A DNA stretch of 64,000 nucleotides, taken from Mycobacteriales bacterium (GTDB lineage: Bacteria > Actinomycetota > Actinomycetes > Mycobacteriales > SCTD01). Made by a program: the position numbers and the translations under genes. Where the stretch lies: assembly GCA_030447385.1 (NCBI GenBank), contig JAUJOY010000001.1, forward strand, positions 528,565 through 592,564, in the 5' to 3' direction. Below the pieces are notes generated by a model, which made no database searches, was not told where the DNA came from, and saw nothing but the letters and a program-made list of their open reading frames with translations. Below, piece after piece: positions 52,807-62,570 of this stretch (its first letter is position 1; every line of letters starts with the position of its first letter).

Positions 52807-53376
52807 TTGGCCGGCATCCCCGTCCGCCACCTCGGCGACTACATCCGCGAGCAGCGCGGTGCCAGCGACATCTCGCTGCGCCAGCTGGCCAAGCTGGCCG
52901 GGGTCAGCAACCCCTACCTCAGCCAGATCGAGCGCGGCCTGCGCAAGCCCAGCGCGGAGATCCTCCAGCAGATCGCCAAGGCGCTGCGGATCTCGGCCGA
53001 GGCGCTGTACGTGCAGGCCGGCATCCTCGAGCAGCGGGAGGGCAGCGGCCTGCTGGCCGACGCCATCCACGCCGACGACGGGCTCAACGAGCGGCAGAAG
53101 CAGGTGCTGCTCGAGATCTACGACTCGTTCCGCAAGGAGAACACCGCGGCCGGCCCGGCAGCCCAGGACGCCTCCGTCTCCCTGGTCACCGCGTCCTCCG
53201 AGATGCCCCCGGCCCTCAGCACCACGCCGATCGCGTCCGCCCCGAGCACGAGAGCCCGCGCGACGAAGAAGGCCGCCGCATCCGGCACTGCCGACTCCAC
53301 TGCAGGCAAGCGGTCGCGAGCGCCTCGTCGCCGGCCGCCGGCAGACGCGCCGCCGGTGTCCGAGGACGCGGTCTAG
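52807..53376 (+). CDS. Xre-type HTH regulator with basic tail
   Basis: A 189-residue DNA-binding protein. N-terminal HTH_3 domain: LGDYIREQRGASDISLRQLAKLAGVSNPYLSQIERGLRKPSAEILQQIAKAL (read here in parts, residues ~8-60). A helical linker (GLNERQKQVLLEIYDSFRKE) follows, then a Ser/Thr/Ala-rich, Lys/Arg-rich tail (TRARATKKAAASG). TTG start with AAAGGAG upstream. The arrangement HTH - DUF2516 is conserved in actinobacteria (for example near Rv0474-Rv0476). The inverted repeat just upstream is a candidate own operator. Confidence 0.85.
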   Translation: MAGIPVRHLGDYIREQRGASDISLRQLAKLAGVSNPYLSQIERGLRKPSAEILQQIAKALRISAEALYVQAGILEQREGSGLLADAIHADDGLNERQKQVLLEIYDSFRKENTAAGPAAQDASVSLVTASSEMPPALSTTPIASAPSTRARATKKAAASGTADSTAGKRSRAPRRRPPADAPPVSEDAV

Positions 53377-53407
53377 ACCGCTCCCCCGCTGGGGGAGGAT
53401 GTCGGCC

Positions 53408-53692
53408 ATGACCTCGTACGCCCCGGAGAACCTGCTGCTGCTCGGTCTCGGGCTGGCGTTGCTGGCGCTCAAGCTGTGGGCCCTCGTCGACGCGTGCACG
53501 CGCCCGGCGCCGTACTTCCCGGCTGCCGGCAAGCTGACGAAGCTCGCCTGGGTGGCCATCCTCGCCGCGGCGGTGCTGCTGGGCGGTCTGTCGGTGCTGG
53601 GACTGTTCGGCCTGGTCGGCACGGTCGCCGCGATCGTCTACCTGGTGGACGTGCGTCCGGCCGTACGCGACCAGCGCCCGGGCGGCTGGTGA
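53408..53692 (+). CDS. DUF2516 membrane protein
   Basis: A 94-residue protein with two membrane helices: LLLLGLGLALLALKLWALVDA (with family-like ALVDACTRP after it) and a C-terminal VAILAAAVLLGGLSVLGLFGL / VGTVAAIVYLVDVRP. The ATG at 53408 has GGGGGAGG 9 bases upstream; the ATG at 53399 is too close to it. It follows the HTH gene by 31 bases, as in other actinobacteria. Function unknown. Confidence 0.8.
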   Translation: MTSYAPENLLLLGLGLALLALKLWALVDACTRPAPYFPAAGKLTKLAWVAILAAAVLLGGLSVLGLFGLVGTVAAIVYLVDVRPAVRDQRPGGW

Positions 53693-53787
53693 CCGGGCAA
53701 GCGCCCCACCTCGGTGATCTACGCCTTGTCGGGATCGTTCCCGCTGAGCCGACCCCGAGAAGGGGAAGATCGACGCGGCAGCGGAAC

Positions 53788-54036
53788 TCAGGGGGTCGTA
53801 CGGGGAGCGTGCTGGAGCTCGGGGGCCAGCCCGCCGGCCGCTTCCTGGCCGACGTGGATGAAGACCAGCCCGTCCTCCTCGTTGCCCTTGACGCTCGCGG
53901 TCTCCCCGTTGGCCTCGTAGACCTCCACGAGCCCGGGGGCGTCCGAGGCGGCCAGGAGCCGGCGGACGCCTTCGGCGACCTTCGTCGTCTCCCCGTTCCG
54001 GATGCCACCGCGCAGGACCACCAGCTCATCGGACAT
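53788..54036 (-). CDS. Small conserved hypothetical protein
   Basis: An 82-residue acidic protein, MSDELVVLRGGIRNGETTKVAEGV..., with a regular mix of strand and helix (LVEVYEANGETASVKGNEEDGLVFIHVG). No motif is recognised. ATG 54036 chosen by the change from Arg-rich to normal composition. It is convergent with DUF2516 and divergent from the SsgA-family gene. Confidence 0.5.
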   Translation of the reverse strand: MSDELVVLRGGIRNGETTKVAEGVRRLLAASDAPGLVEVYEANGETASVKGNEEDGLVFIHVGQEAAGGLAPELQHAPRTTP

Positions 54037-54221
54037 GCGTCGCAGTCTGCCCGGGGACGTCCGGGCGAACCCGCCCGGACCGGCTCGTCCCCTGCTGGGG
54101 CAAAGGTCCCGATTGCGCCGCCGCCGGCCGGGTGAGGCCGCCACGGAGCCGTCACCGCCGGGCCGACCCGTCGTTGCGCAGGGTGTCGTACGCCACACGT
54201 CGCTGAGCGAGAGGCCGGTTC

Positions 54222-54656
54222 ATGCCCCGGAACGCCACCGTACGCACCGAGCTGCAGCTCCGCCTGGTCGTGCCTGGCGGACCGTCCCTTCCGGTTCTCG
54301 CGGACGTGCGTTACGCCGCCAACGACCCGTGGGCCGTACGCGTCGCGTTCCAGGTCGGCCGGGCGGCGGACGGCGAGGACGACGCCGTGGTGGAGTGGAT
54401 GTTCGCCCGCCAGCTGCTGACCGACGGCGTCGCCTGCTCGGTGGGGGATGGGGACGTGCGGGTCTGGCCCTCCATCTCGAACCACGAGCCGGTGATCAAC
54501 CTGGCCATGACCTCCCCCTCCGGCTCGGCGCTGTTCGAGATGGACCGGGACGCGCTGGTGGAGTTCCTGCAGCAGACCTACCTCGCGGTCCCGACCGGGT
54601 CCGAGGAGGACCTCGTCGACCTCGACGCCGAGCTCGCCCTCCTGCTCGAGGGCTAG
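54222..54656 (+). CDS. SsgA/SsgB-family sporulation and cell-division regulator
   Basis: A 144-residue member of the SALP family. Family text: [47 protein letters not shown] (residues ~56-70), [32 protein letters not shown]. These proteins occur in morphologically complex actinobacteria and bring FtsZ to future septa via SsgA. The presence agrees with the RsiG gene nearby and suggests spore formation. The 5' leader is ~185 bases from the previous gene. Whether it is SsgB or another paralogue is undecided. Confidence 0.85.
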   Translation: MPRNATVRTELQLRLVVPGGPSLPVLADVRYAANDPWAVRVAFQVGRAADGEDDAVVEWMFARQLLTDGVACSVGDGDVRVWPSISNHEPVINLAMTSPSGSALFEMDRDALVEFLQQTYLAVPTGSEEDLVDLDAELALLLEG

Positions 54657-54798
54657 ATCCACCCCCGCGCTGCGCCGCGGGCTCCGACGCCGGGGAAGCC
54701 TGCCCTGGCGCGCGGCGTTTCGGAGGGCGGGGCAGACTGCCTCAGCAGCGCCGGTCGGACGGCGCCGTGCAGGCGACGTTCGGCGAGAGGTGCGGCTC

Positions 54799-56118
54799 AT
54801 GACCCTGACCGCTTCGCTGACCGCGCTGTGCCCACGCCGGGTCGCCGTGCTGTCCGTGCACACCTCGCCGCTCGAGCAGCCCGGGACGGGTGACGCCGGC
54901 GGCATGAACGTCTACGTCGTCGAGACGTCCAAGCGCCTTGCCACGCTGGGCGTCGAGGTCGAGATCTTCACCAGGGCGACCAGCAGCGACCTCCCGCCGG
55001 TGGTCGAGCTCGCGCCGGGAGTCACCGTCCGGCACCTCACCGCCGGCCCGTTCGAGGGGCTGAGCAAGGAGGACCTGCCGGCGCAGCTGTGCGCGCTGAC
55101 CTCCGGCGTGCTGCGCGCCGAGGCGGCGCACGAGCCAGGCTGGTACGACGTCGTCCACTCGCACTACTGGCTGTCGGGTCAGGTCGGCTGGCTCGCCACG
55201 GAGCGCTGGGGCACGCCGCTCGTGCACACCGCCCACACCCTCGCGAAGGTCAAGAACCTGGCCCTTGCCGACGGCGACACCCCCGAGCCGCTGCGCCGGG
55301 TGGTCGGCGAGCAGCAGGTCGTCGAGGCGGCGGACCGGCTGGTCGCCAACACCGCAGACGAGGCTCGTGAGCTCGTCGACCTGTACGGCGCCGAGCCCTC
55401 CCGGGTCGTCACCGTCGCGCCCGGGGTCGACCTCGAGCACTTCCGCCCCGGGCGGGCCGGCGACGCGCGAAGCCGGCTCGGCGTGCGCCCGGACGCGGTG
55501 CTGCTGCTGTTCGTCGGGCGCATACAGCCGCTCAAGGCGCCCGATGTCCTGCTGCACGCCGCCGCCCGGATGCTGGAGCAGGAGGCGGCTGCCGGCGGTA
55601 CCGACCTGCGGGACCGGCTCGTGATCGCGGTGGTGGGCGGTCCGAGCGGCACGGGCCTGCTGGAGCCCACCGCGCTGCAGGACCTCGCGCACTTCCTCGG
55701 CCTCGCCGACCGGGTGCGCTTTGAGTCGCCACAGGGTGGGGCGTTCCAGCGCGACCGCCTGCGCGACTGGTACCGCGCGGCGGACCTCGTCGCCGTGCCC
55801 AGCCACAACGAGTCCTTCGGCCTGGTCGCGCTGGAGGCGCAGGCCTGCGGCACGCCGGTCGTGGCGACCGACGTCGGGGGCCTGCGCACCACGGTGCGCT
55901 CCGGCCGCTCGGGGCTGCTGGTCCCCGGGCACGGCGCCGGCCAGTGGGCAGACGCTCTCCGTGCCGTGCTGGCCGACCGCAGGCGCCTGTCGCGAGGTGC
56001 TCTCGCCCACGCGACGGGCTTCTCGTGGGACGCCACCGGCGACGGTCTGATCGCGACCTACCGGCACGCGCTGGCCCAGCGACAGGGCGCGGAGCGGCTC
56101 CTGCGGGCCGCCTGGTGA
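54799..56118 (+). CDS. mshA: D-inositol-3-phosphate glycosyltransferase (mycothiol synthesis)
   Basis: A 439-residue GT4 enzyme, first step of mycothiol synthesis: transfers GlcNAc from UDP-GlcNAc to inositol-3-phosphate. Identity from [81 protein letters not shown] and donor loop [22 protein letters not shown] (E-x7-E). Start is ATG 54799, with GAGAGG 7 bases upstream, rather than the GTG at 54790. The stop overlaps the YbjN-type gene (GTGA). Confidence 0.93.
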   Translation: MTLTASLTALCPRRVAVLSVHTSPLEQPGTGDAGGMNVYVVETSKRLATLGVEVEIFTRATSSDLPPVVELAPGVTVRHLTAGPFEGLSKEDLPAQLCALTSGVLRAEAAHEPGWYDVVHSHYWLSGQVGWLATERWGTPLVHTAHTLAKVKNLALADGDTPEPLRRVVGEQQVVEAADRLVANTADEARELVDLYGAEPSRVVTVAPGVDLEHFRPGRAGDARSRLGVRPDAVLLLFVGRIQPLKAPDVLLHAAARMLEQEAAAGGTDLRDRLVIAVVGGPSGTGLLEPTALQDLAHFLGLADRVRFESPQGGAFQRDRLRDWYRAADLVAVPSHNESFGLVALEAQACGTPVVATDVGGLRTTVRSGRSGLLVPGHGAGQWADALRAVLADRRRLSRGALAHATGFSWDATGDGLIATYRHALAQRQGAERLLRAAW

Positions 56119-56618
56119 GCACCGTCCACGACAGCGCCGTCCACGACACGCTGAAGAGCGCGCTGGACGAGGCCGGCCTGGACTACAGCTCCCCCGGGAA
56201 GGGCCAGTTCCTCGTCGTCCTGCCGGGGACCCACAAGCTCGCCACCCACTGCTGGCTCGTCGCCGGCCGGCACAGCCTGCTCGTCGAGGCGTTCGTCGTG
56301 CGCAAGCCCGACGAGAACGCCGAGGAGTTCGGCCGCTTCCTGCTGCGCCGCAACGCCCGGATGTACGCCGTGGCGTTCTGCACCGATCCGGTCGGCGACG
56401 TCTACCTGGTCGGGCGGCTGCCGCTGGCAGCGGTCACCGCCGACGAGGTGGACCGGATCCTCGGCGCCGTCCTGCAGTACGCCGACGAGGCCTTCGACCC
56501 GCTGCTGGAGATCGGGTTCGCCTCCTCGATCCGTCGTGAGTGGGCCTGGCGGCAGAAGAACGGCGAGTCGACGGCCAACCTCGCCGCCTTCGCGCGCTTC
56601 GCCGACCCGGACCGCTGA
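56115..56618 (+). CDS. YbjN-domain protein
   Basis: A 167-residue protein of the YbjN family (type III secretion chaperone-like fold). Typical parts are [66 protein letters not shown] and [27 protein letters not shown] start in the mshA stop. The place after mshA and before gpmA is conserved in actinobacteria, but the function is unknown. Confidence 0.8.
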   Translation: MSTVHDSAVHDTLKSALDEAGLDYSSPGKGQFLVVLPGTHKLATHCWLVAGRHSLLVEAFVVRKPDENAEEFGRFLLRRNARMYAVAFCTDPVGDVYLVGRLPLAAVTADEVDRILGAVLQYADEAFDPLLEIGFASSIRREWAWRQKNGESTANLAAFARFADPDR

Positions 56619-56664
56619 GGGGGCCCTTCCCCACGGCAGCGGCCGCTACGGGAGGATCATGCTC

Positions 56665-57408
56665 ATGGCGACTCTCGTGCTGCTCCGCCACGGCGAGAGC
56701 GAGTGGAATGCGAAGAACCTGTTCACCGGCTGGGTCGACGTCGACCTGACCGAGCTGGGCAACGAGCAGGCGCGGCTCGGCGGCCTCGAGCTGCACAAGG
56801 CGGGGCTGCTCCCGACCATCGCCCACACCTCGCTGATGACGCGCGCCATCCGTACGGCCAATCTCGCGCTGGAGGCCTGCAACCGCAGCTGGATCCCGGT
56901 GAAGCGGCACTGGCGGCTCAACGAGCGGCACTACGGCGGGCTGCAGGGCAAGGACAAGAAGGTGACGCTCGAGGAGTACGGCCAGGAGCAGTTCCAGCTC
57001 TGGCGCCGCTCCTACGACGTCCCGCCGCCGCAGATCGAGCCCGGCTCCGAGTGGGACGTGAGCTCGGACCCCCGCTACGCCCATCTCACGACCGACCTGG
57101 TCCCGCGCACCGAGTGCCTTCAGGACGTGGTGCACCGGATGCTGCCCTACTGGTACGACGCGATCGTGCCCGACCTGCAGGCCGGCGAGGTGGTTCTGGT
57201 GGCCGCCCACGGCAACTCGCTGCGGGCGCTGGTCATGCACCTGGACCGCTTGTCCGAGCAGGAGGTCGTCTCCTTGAACATCCCGACGGGGCAGCCGCTG
57301 CGCTACGACCTCGACGACGACATGCACCCGACCAACCCCGGCGGGACCTACCTCGACGAGCAGGCTGCGCGTGCCGCCGCCGAAGCCGTCGCCCGTCAGG
57401 GACGCTGA
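56665..57408 (+). CDS. gpmA: 2,3-bisphosphoglycerate-dependent phosphoglycerate mutase
   Basis: A 247-residue glycolytic enzyme interconverting 3- and 2-phosphoglycerate. Catalytic His in [31 protein letters not shown]-like region ([14 protein letters not shown]), [12 protein letters not shown], second His in [14 protein letters not shown] and [16 protein letters not shown] 56665 is chosen because GGAGG is 9 bases upstream; ATG 56659 is too near. Length and sequence are normal for the family. Confidence 0.93.
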   Translation: MATLVLLRHGESEWNAKNLFTGWVDVDLTELGNEQARLGGLELHKAGLLPTIAHTSLMTRAIRTANLALEACNRSWIPVKRHWRLNERHYGGLQGKDKKVTLEEYGQEQFQLWRRSYDVPPPQIEPGSEWDVSSDPRYAHLTTDLVPRTECLQDVVHRMLPYWYDAIVPDLQAGEVVLVAAHGNSLRALVMHLDRLSEQEVVSLNIPTGQPLRYDLDDDMHPTNPGGTYLDEQAARAAAEAVARQGR

Positions 57409-57409
57409 C

Positions 57410-58090
57410 ATGGCCAAGAAGAAGAAGCGCCCCACGCCGCCTCCCCCGCCGGTGCGCCGCAAGCCGCCGCGTCCGGTGGTGACCGAGCCGAAGCGCGGCT
57501 CCAGCGCCCGCCGCGTCCAGCCCACCGCCGCCGAGTCGCGCGCCAACGTGCGCCGGGCACTCGTCGCCGGTGTGCTGGCGACTGCGGTGCTCGCAGCCGT
57601 CGTCGGCCTGGTGGTGCTCAACCGCCGGGGGGACGCCGAGCTGCGCAAGGCACTGACCTCCGGCACCTGCGAGGTGGACACGAAGTCCGACCCGACCGGC
57701 GGGCCCAACAACAACCACGTGCCCAGCCCGACGTACGGCGTGAACCCGCCCTCAGCCGGCAACCACCTCGGCACGGGCTCCACCAGCAGCGGCGTCTACG
57801 CGGGCACCCGCGTCCCCCCGGACGGCCTGCTGGTGCACTCGCTCGAGCACGGCTACGTCATCGTCTGGCACCAGCCGAGCCTTCCCCAGGCCGAGCGCGA
57901 CCGGCTCGGGGACTTCCAGCGCGCGCACGACGGCGACGTGATCGTCGTGGAGCGCGCCTCGCTGCCGGTGCCCGTTGCGGCGACGGCCTGGGAGCAGCGG
58001 CTCCTGTGCCAGCAGGTGGAGATCGACGTGCTGGAGCGCTTCCTCGACACCTACGTCGGCAAGGGGCCGGAGAACCCGCCGCGCGGCTGA
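57410..58090 (+). CDS. DUF3105 membrane-anchored protein
   Basis: A 226-residue protein: a basic Pro-rich N-terminus, one membrane helix (ALVAGVLATAVLAAVVGLVVL, residues ~50-70) and an extracellular DUF3105 domain (HVPSPTYGVNPPSAGNHLGTG, LLVHSLEHGYVIVWHQP). The conserved HxxxG/ LEHG pattern is intact. ATG starts 1 base after the gpmA stop. It is convergent with phoU, 19 bases apart. Function unknown. Confidence 0.8.
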   Translation: MAKKKKRPTPPPPPVRRKPPRPVVTEPKRGSSARRVQPTAAESRANVRRALVAGVLATAVLAAVVGLVVLNRRGDAELRKALTSGTCEVDTKSDPTGGPNNNHVPSPTYGVNPPSAGNHLGTGSTSSGVYAGTRVPPDGLLVHSLEHGYVIVWHQPSLPQAERDRLGDFQRAHDGDVIVVERASLPVPVAATAWEQRLLCQQVEIDVLERFLDTYVGKGPENPPRG

Positions 58091-58108
58091 GCGGCGACAG
58101 GGCAGTGC

Positions 58109-58759
58109 CTACGTGACGATCACTCGCTCGCCGGTCACGAGGTAGACCACCCGGCGCGCGACCGAGACCGCATGGTCGGCGAAGCGCTCGTAGTAGCGGC
58201 CGACCAGCGTCACGTCGATCGCGGCCTCGACGCCGGCCGCCCACGCGTCGTCGAGGATGCTGTGGAACAGCTGGCGGTGCAGCTCGTCCATCACGTCGTC
58301 GTCCTTCTCGAGCTCGGCGGCCATGTCGAGGTTGCGGCTCGCGATGACGCTGCCCGTCTTCGCGACGATCTCGGCGGCGGCGTTGCCCATCTGCAGCACC
58401 GTCGACCGCAGTGGCGCCGGCACCGCGGAGGCGGGATAGCGGCGGCGCGCGATCTTGGCGACGTGGGCCGCGTTGTCCCCCATGCGCTCGAGGTCCGCGA
58501 CCATCCGCAGCGACGTGACGAGGATGCGCAGGTCGCCCGCGACCGGCTGCTGGCGCGCCAGCAGGTCGAACGCCCGCGCCTCGATGTCGCGGTAGCGGGC
58601 GTCGACCGCGTCGTCGTTGCTGATGACCATCTCGGCCAGCGCGAGGTCTGCATCGAGCAGCGCCGTCGTCGCGCGGCTCATCGCCGAGCCCACCTGGTGA
58701 GCCATCTCCACCAGCGCCGTGGAGATGCTGTCCAGCTCGTCGTGGTAGGTGTCCCGCAT
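58109..58759 (-). CDS. phoU: Phosphate-signalling regulator PhoU
   Basis: A 216-residue helical protein of two PhoU repeats with metal-binding acid motifs: RDTYHDELDSISTALVEMAHQV, ISNDDAVDARYRDIEARAFDLL, LRMVADLERMGDNAAHVAKIARR in repeat 1 and ELEKDDDVMDELHRQLFHSIL, GRYYERFADHAVSVARRVVYL in repeat 2. PhoU dampens the SenX3 kinase when phosphate is plentiful. Divergent from senX3, with a PHO box in the shared intergenic region. Confidence 0.92.
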   Translation of the reverse strand: MRDTYHDELDSISTALVEMAHQVGSAMSRATTALLDADLALAEMVISNDDAVDARYRDIEARAFDLLARQQPVAGDLRILVTSLRMVADLERMGDNAAHVAKIARRRYPASAVPAPLRSTVLQMGNAAAEIVAKTGSVIASRNLDMAAELEKDDDVMDELHRQLFHSILDDAWAAGVEAAIDVTLVGRYYERFADHAVSVARRVVYLVTGERVIVT

Positions 58760-58786
58760 ACGGTCACGGTAGCCGCAGGAGGCGCT

Positions 58787-58819
58787 CCCGCATGAACCCG
58801 CGCGGTACGTGAGGTGAAC
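58787..58819 (-). promoter_or_regulatory. PHO box in phoU / senX3 intergenic region
   Basis: Three contiguous 11-bp direct repeat units are read on the minus strand: GTTCACCTCAC, GTACCGCGCGG and GTTCATGCGGG. Two match the GTTCAYC-type unit bound by PhoP/RegX3 in actinobacteria. It lies 28 bases from phoU and 53 from the senX3 start, so it likely controls both. Confidence 0.7.
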
Positions 58820-58871
58820 TTCGCCTGCGTTGCCGTCCTCGGCCGTCGCGGCCCCACCTACGCTCGGCGTC

Positions 58872-60062
58872 GTGACCGTCGTCGGCGTGCTCGTCGGGCT
58901 CGTTGCCGGCGTCCTGCTGGGCGCCGGGCTGGCGCTGGTGTGGCTGCGGCGCTCGACCCCGGATCGGCAGCCAGCCCCAGCAGAGACCGTCGAGCAGGTC
59001 GCTGCCCCGCCCTCGTCGGTCGACGTCATCGACGCCCTCCCGGTCGCCGTCGCGGTGCTCGACGCCAGCGACACGGTGGTCCTCGCCAACCGGTCGGCGC
59101 TGCGGCTCGGGCTGATCCGGTCCGACCGGCTCGACGTCGCCGAGCTGCGTCGGCTGGTGCGCGACGTGCGCCGTACCCGCGCCGCGCAGGAGGTGGAGGT
59201 GGAGCTGGAGCCCACCCGTCTCGGCCGGACCCCCGAGGCGGTACGCGTCCGGCTGGTCCCGGTCGGCGCGGGCGGCCACGTCGCTCTGCTCGTCGAGGAC
59301 GTCACCGAGGCGCGTCGCGTCGAGGCGGTCCGCCGCGACTTCGTCGCCAACGTCAGCCACGAGCTCAAGACCCCCGTCGGGGCGATGGCGCTGCTGTCGG
59401 AGGCGCTGCAGGACGCCAGCTGCGACCCCGAGGCGGTACGCCGCTTCGCCGGCCGGGTCCAGCACGAGGCCGACCGGCTGGGCCGACTCGTGCAGGAGCT
59501 CATCGACCTGTCGCGACTGCAGGGAGCGGACCCGCTGCCGGCGCCCACGGCCGTCCCGGTGGACTCGGTGGTCGCCGAGGCGGTGGACCGCGCGCGCACC
59601 GCGGCCGCCGCGCACGGCATCGAGATCGTGCGCGGTGGGGAGACCGGCCTCACCGTCGCGGGCAGCGAGTCGCAGCTGGTGACCGCCGTCGGCAACCTCA
59701 TCGAGAACGCGGTGCACTACAGCCCGGGGCAGACGCGGGTGGCGGTGGCCGTGAAGCGGCACGGCGAAGCGGTCGAGATCACCGTCACCGATCAGGGGAT
59801 CGGCATCGCGGAGAAGGACCTCGAGCGCGTCTTCGAGCGGTTCTACCGGGCCGACCCCGCCCGCTCGCGGGCCACCGGCGGGACCGGGCTCGGACTCGCG
59901 ATCGTCAAGCACGTGGCCACCAACCACGGCGGCGAGGTGAGCGTCTGGAGCGTCGAGGGGTCGGGGTCGACGTTCACGCTGCGACTTCCGGTGATGGCTG
60001 TCGCGCGGCCCCCCGGCAGGGCTCCACAACCGCACCATGACGACGGGAGAGGGGTCGCGTGA
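58872..60062 (+). CDS. senX3: Phosphate-sensing histidine kinase SenX3/PhoR
   Basis: A ~396-residue kinase. N-terminal membrane helix (VVGVLVGLVAGVLLGAGLAL), a PAS-like region (ALPVAVAVLDASDTVV), H-box FVANVSHELKTPVG (phospho-His), and ATPase boxes NLIENAVHYSPG, DQGIGIAEKDLERVF, RFYR, GGTGLGLAIVKH. Start taken at GTG 58872; an in-frame TTG at 58830 would add 14 residues. The gene overlaps regX3 by 4 bases (GTGA). Confidence 0.92.
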   Translation: MTVVGVLVGLVAGVLLGAGLALVWLRRSTPDRQPAPAETVEQVAAPPSSVDVIDALPVAVAVLDASDTVVLANRSALRLGLIRSDRLDVAELRRLVRDVRRTRAAQEVEVELEPTRLGRTPEAVRVRLVPVGAGGHVALLVEDVTEARRVEAVRRDFVANVSHELKTPVGAMALLSEALQDASCDPEAVRRFAGRVQHEADRLGRLVQELIDLSRLQGADPLPAPTAVPVDSVVAEAVDRARTAAAAHGIEIVRGGETGLTVAGSESQLVTAVGNLIENAVHYSPGQTRVAVAVKRHGEAVEITVTDQGIGIAEKDLERVFERFYRADPARSRATGGTGLGLAIVKHVATNHGGEVSVWSVEGSGSTFTLRLPVMAVARPPGRAPQPHHDDGRGVA

Positions 60063-60745
60063 CGCGAGTACTGGTCGTGGAGGACGAGGAGTCCATCTCC
60101 GATCCGTTGTCCTACCTGCTGCGCCAGGAGGGCTTCGAGGTGGCGGTCGCCGCCACCGGACCTGAGGGCATCGCCGAGTTCGACCGGGGCGGCGCCGACA
60201 TCGTCCTGCTGGACCTCATGCTGCCGGGACTGTCGGGCACCGAGGTGTGCCGGACGCTGCGGGCGAAGTCGTCGGTACCGGTCATCATGCTGACCGCGCG
60301 GGACAGCGAGATCGACAAGGTGGTCGGGCTCGAGCTCGGGGCGGACGACTACATCACCAAGCCGTTCAGCACCCGCGAGCTGATCGCCCGCGTCCGGGCG
60401 GTCCTGCGGCGGGGCAGCGAGACCGAGGAGGAGGCGAAGGGGAAGGGGACGCTCGAGGCCGGACCCGTGCGGATGGACGTCGAGCGGCACGTCGTCACGG
60501 TCGACGGCCGGCAGCTGGCCCTGCCGCTCAAGGAGTTCGAGCTGCTGGAGATGCTGCTGCGCAACGCCGGGCGGGTGCTGACCCGGGGCCAGCTCATCGA
60601 CCGGGTGTGGGGCGCGGACTACGTGGGTGACACCAAGACGCTGGACGTCCACGTGAAGCGCCTGCGGGCCAAGATCGAGCCGGACCCGGGCAGCCCGCAG
60701 CACCTGGTGACGGTGCGCGGGCTGGGCTACAAGTTCGAGGCCTGA
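60059..60745 (+). CDS. regX3: OmpR-family response regulator RegX3/PhoP
   Basis: A 228-residue regulator. Receiver: [14 protein letters not shown], phosphoacceptor Asp in [38 protein letters not shown]. Winged helix C-terminus: [59 protein letters not shown]. Controls phosphate starvation genes. It ends in overlap with the convergent Cys-rich gene. Confidence 0.93.
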   Translation: MTRVLVVEDEESISDPLSYLLRQEGFEVAVAATGPEGIAEFDRGGADIVLLDLMLPGLSGTEVCRTLRAKSSVPVIMLTARDSEIDKVVGLELGADDYITKPFSTRELIARVRAVLRRGSETEEEAKGKGTLEAGPVRMDVERHVVTVDGRQLALPLKEFELLEMLLRNAGRVLTRGQLIDRVWGADYVGDTKTLDVHVKRLRAKIEPDPGSPQHLVTVRGLGYKFEA

Positions 60746-61518
60746 GCCGGGTCCGCCGGGTGCCGGGCGGTCCCGGCCGCGCGCCCGGCGCACAGCCGGG
60801 CGAGCTCGGTGTAGCCGGGCATCCCGAGAAGCGCGGTCAGCTCCGGGGCGTAGGACAGGTAGAGCGGCTCGGTGCCGACGTGCGCGTCCGGTGAGGAGGT
60901 GCACCACCAGTGCAGGTCGGCGCCGCCCGGGCCCCAGCCCCGGCGGTCGAACTCGCCGAGCGAGGTCACCAGGATCGGCACGTCGTCCGCCCGGGTGACC
61001 TCCTCCTGCGTACGCCGCACCGGCAGCTGCCAGCACACGTCCGGCTTGGTCTCGAGCGGGTGCAGCCCGATCCGCTCGGCCAGCGCGTGCAGGGCGCAGC
61101 CGGCGCCACCCGGGAAGCCGCGGCGGTTGAGGAACACGCAGGCGCCGTCGATCGTCCGGGTGCGCCGTGCCGGCTCGCCCTCGAGCTCGTCGACCTCGGA
61201 GATGCCCTGCGCGCGGGCGATGCCGGCGTGCTGCCAGTGCTGCGGCTCGAGCCGCTGCGCGAACCCGTCGATCCGGGCCTCGTCCTCCTCGTCGGCGTAG
61301 AAGGCGCCGTGCGAGCAGCAGCCGTCGTCCGGCCTGCCCTCCTCGATGCCCCGGCAGCCGCGGCCGTAGACGCAGGTCCAGGACGACAGCAGCCAGGTCA
61401 GGTCGGCGCGGATCAGCCCCTGCGCGTCCGCGGGGTCGACGAACTCGACCCAGTCGCGCGGGAAGTCCGGCGCGACCTCCGGGCGCACCGCCGGCATCCC
61501 CAGGTCGGTCGCCGTCAC
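60727..61518 (-). CDS. Cys-rich hypothetical protein (metal-chelating-like)
   Basis: A 263-residue soluble protein with about nine Cys, several in the arrangement [43 protein letters not shown] and [10 protein letters not shown]. The layout resembles DUF3109/YkgJ-like zinc- or iron-chelating proteins. The GTG at 61518 is used as start because the text changes there to normal composition. It is convergent with regX3 (19-base overlap) and divergent from the ppx-like gene. Function unknown. Confidence 0.55.
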   Translation of the reverse strand: MTATDLGMPAVRPEVAPDFPRDWVEFVDPADAQGLIRADLTWLLSSWTCVYGRGCRGIEEGRPDDGCCSHGAFYADEEDEARIDGFAQRLEPQHWQHAGIARAQGISEVDELEGEPARRTRTIDGACVFLNRRGFPGGAGCALHALAERIGLHPLETKPDVCWQLPVRRTQEEVTRADDVPILVTSLGEFDRRGWGPGGADLHWWCTSSPDAHVGTEPLYLSYAPELTALLGMPGYTELARLCAGRAAGTARHPADPAQASNL

Positions 61519-61584
61519 GGCGCAGAGCCTAGCGACGTACGCCGGCCCGCTCGCGGACCGTCGCGGTAGGTAGCCTCCGCCTCC

Positions 61585-62517
61585 ATGCGGCTCGGCGTGC
61601 TCGACGTGGGCTCCAACACGATCCACCTGCTCGTCGTCGACGCCCACCAGGGCGGCCACCCCGACCCGGTCCGCTCCCACAAGGACGTGCTGCGCCTGTC
61701 CGAGCTGCTGCTTCCCGACGGCTCGCTCGGCGCGCACGGCACCGACGTCCTCGTGGGTGCGGTCACCGAGGCGCGCAAGGCCGCGGCCGAGGAGGGCGTC
61801 GCGGACCTCCTCGCCTTCGCCACCTCGGCCGTACGCGATGCCACCGACTCCGCCGAGGTGCTCAGCGCCGTACGGGAGCGCTCGGGGGTGGACCTGCTCG
61901 TGCTGCCCGGCGAGGACGAGGCGCGCCTCACCTTCCTCGCGGTGCGCCGCTGGTTCGGCTGGAGCTCGGGCCGGCTGCTGTGCCTCGACATCGGCGGCGG
62001 CTCGCTCGAGCTCGCGGCCGGTCTGCACGAGGAGCCCGAGGTGGCGCTGTCCCTGCCGCTCGGCGCGGGGCGGCTGACCCGGGAGCGCCTGTCGGCCGAC
62101 CCGCCGTCCCCGAAGGACGTGCGCGCCGTGCGGGCGCACGCCCGCAAGCAGCTCGAGGCCGTACGCCCGGAGCTGCTCGGCGGAGGCGAGGTCGACAGGG
62201 GGGTCGTGACGTCCAAGACGTTCCGGTCGCTGGCCCGGCTCGACGGGGCCGCCCCCTATGCGCAAGGGCCGCTCGTGGCGCGGCAGCTGCGCCGCAGCGG
62301 GCTGGAGCGGATCGTGCGCCAGCTCACACCGATGACCGCTGCGGAGCGGGCGGAGCTGCCCGGCGTCTCGCCGAGCCGGGCGGGCCAGCTGCTCGCGGGC
62401 GCGATCGTCGCGCACGAGGCCCTGGACGTCCTGGGCCTCCGGGAGGTCTCGGTGTGCCCCTGGGCGCTGCGTGAGGGCGTCATCCTGCGCCGCCTCGACT
62501 GGCTGGCGAACGGCTAG
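61585..62517 (+). CDS. ppx: Ppx/GppA-family exopolyphosphatase
   Basis: A 310-residue ASKHA phosphatase degrading polyphosphate or pppGpp. Phosphate-1 loop [45 protein letters not shown], phosphate-2 [14 protein letters not shown] and the final [11 protein letters not shown]. Short form without a C-terminal HD domain, typical for actinobacterial Ppx. Near senX3-regX3 as in M. tuberculosis ppx1 (Rv0496). Confidence 0.88.
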   Translation: MRLGVLDVGSNTIHLLVVDAHQGGHPDPVRSHKDVLRLSELLLPDGSLGAHGTDVLVGAVTEARKAAAEEGVADLLAFATSAVRDATDSAEVLSAVRERSGVDLLVLPGEDEARLTFLAVRRWFGWSSGRLLCLDIGGGSLELAAGLHEEPEVALSLPLGAGRLTRERLSADPPSPKDVRAVRAHARKQLEAVRPELLGGGEVDRGVVTSKTFRSLARLDGAAPYAQGPLVARQLRRSGLERIVRQLTPMTAAERAELPGVSPSRAGQLLAGAIVAHEALDVLGLREVSVCPWALREGVILRRLDWLANG

Positions 62518-62570
62518 GGCGTACCTCGCCCGTCCTCCGGCCCACCCGTCGGCCCTAACCTGGGCACGTC

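Noticed and set aside
54742-56067. 441-residue minus-strand frame opposite mshA
   Set aside because: It is the mirror of the mshA codons, with low-complexity Arg/Gly/Val text and no motif. mshA has all family motifs.
58109-59701. 530-residue minus-strand frame extending phoU upstream
   Set aside because: The extension is Ser/Arg/Thr-rich and opposite senX3. PhoU family length and the ATG at 58759 fit the short form.
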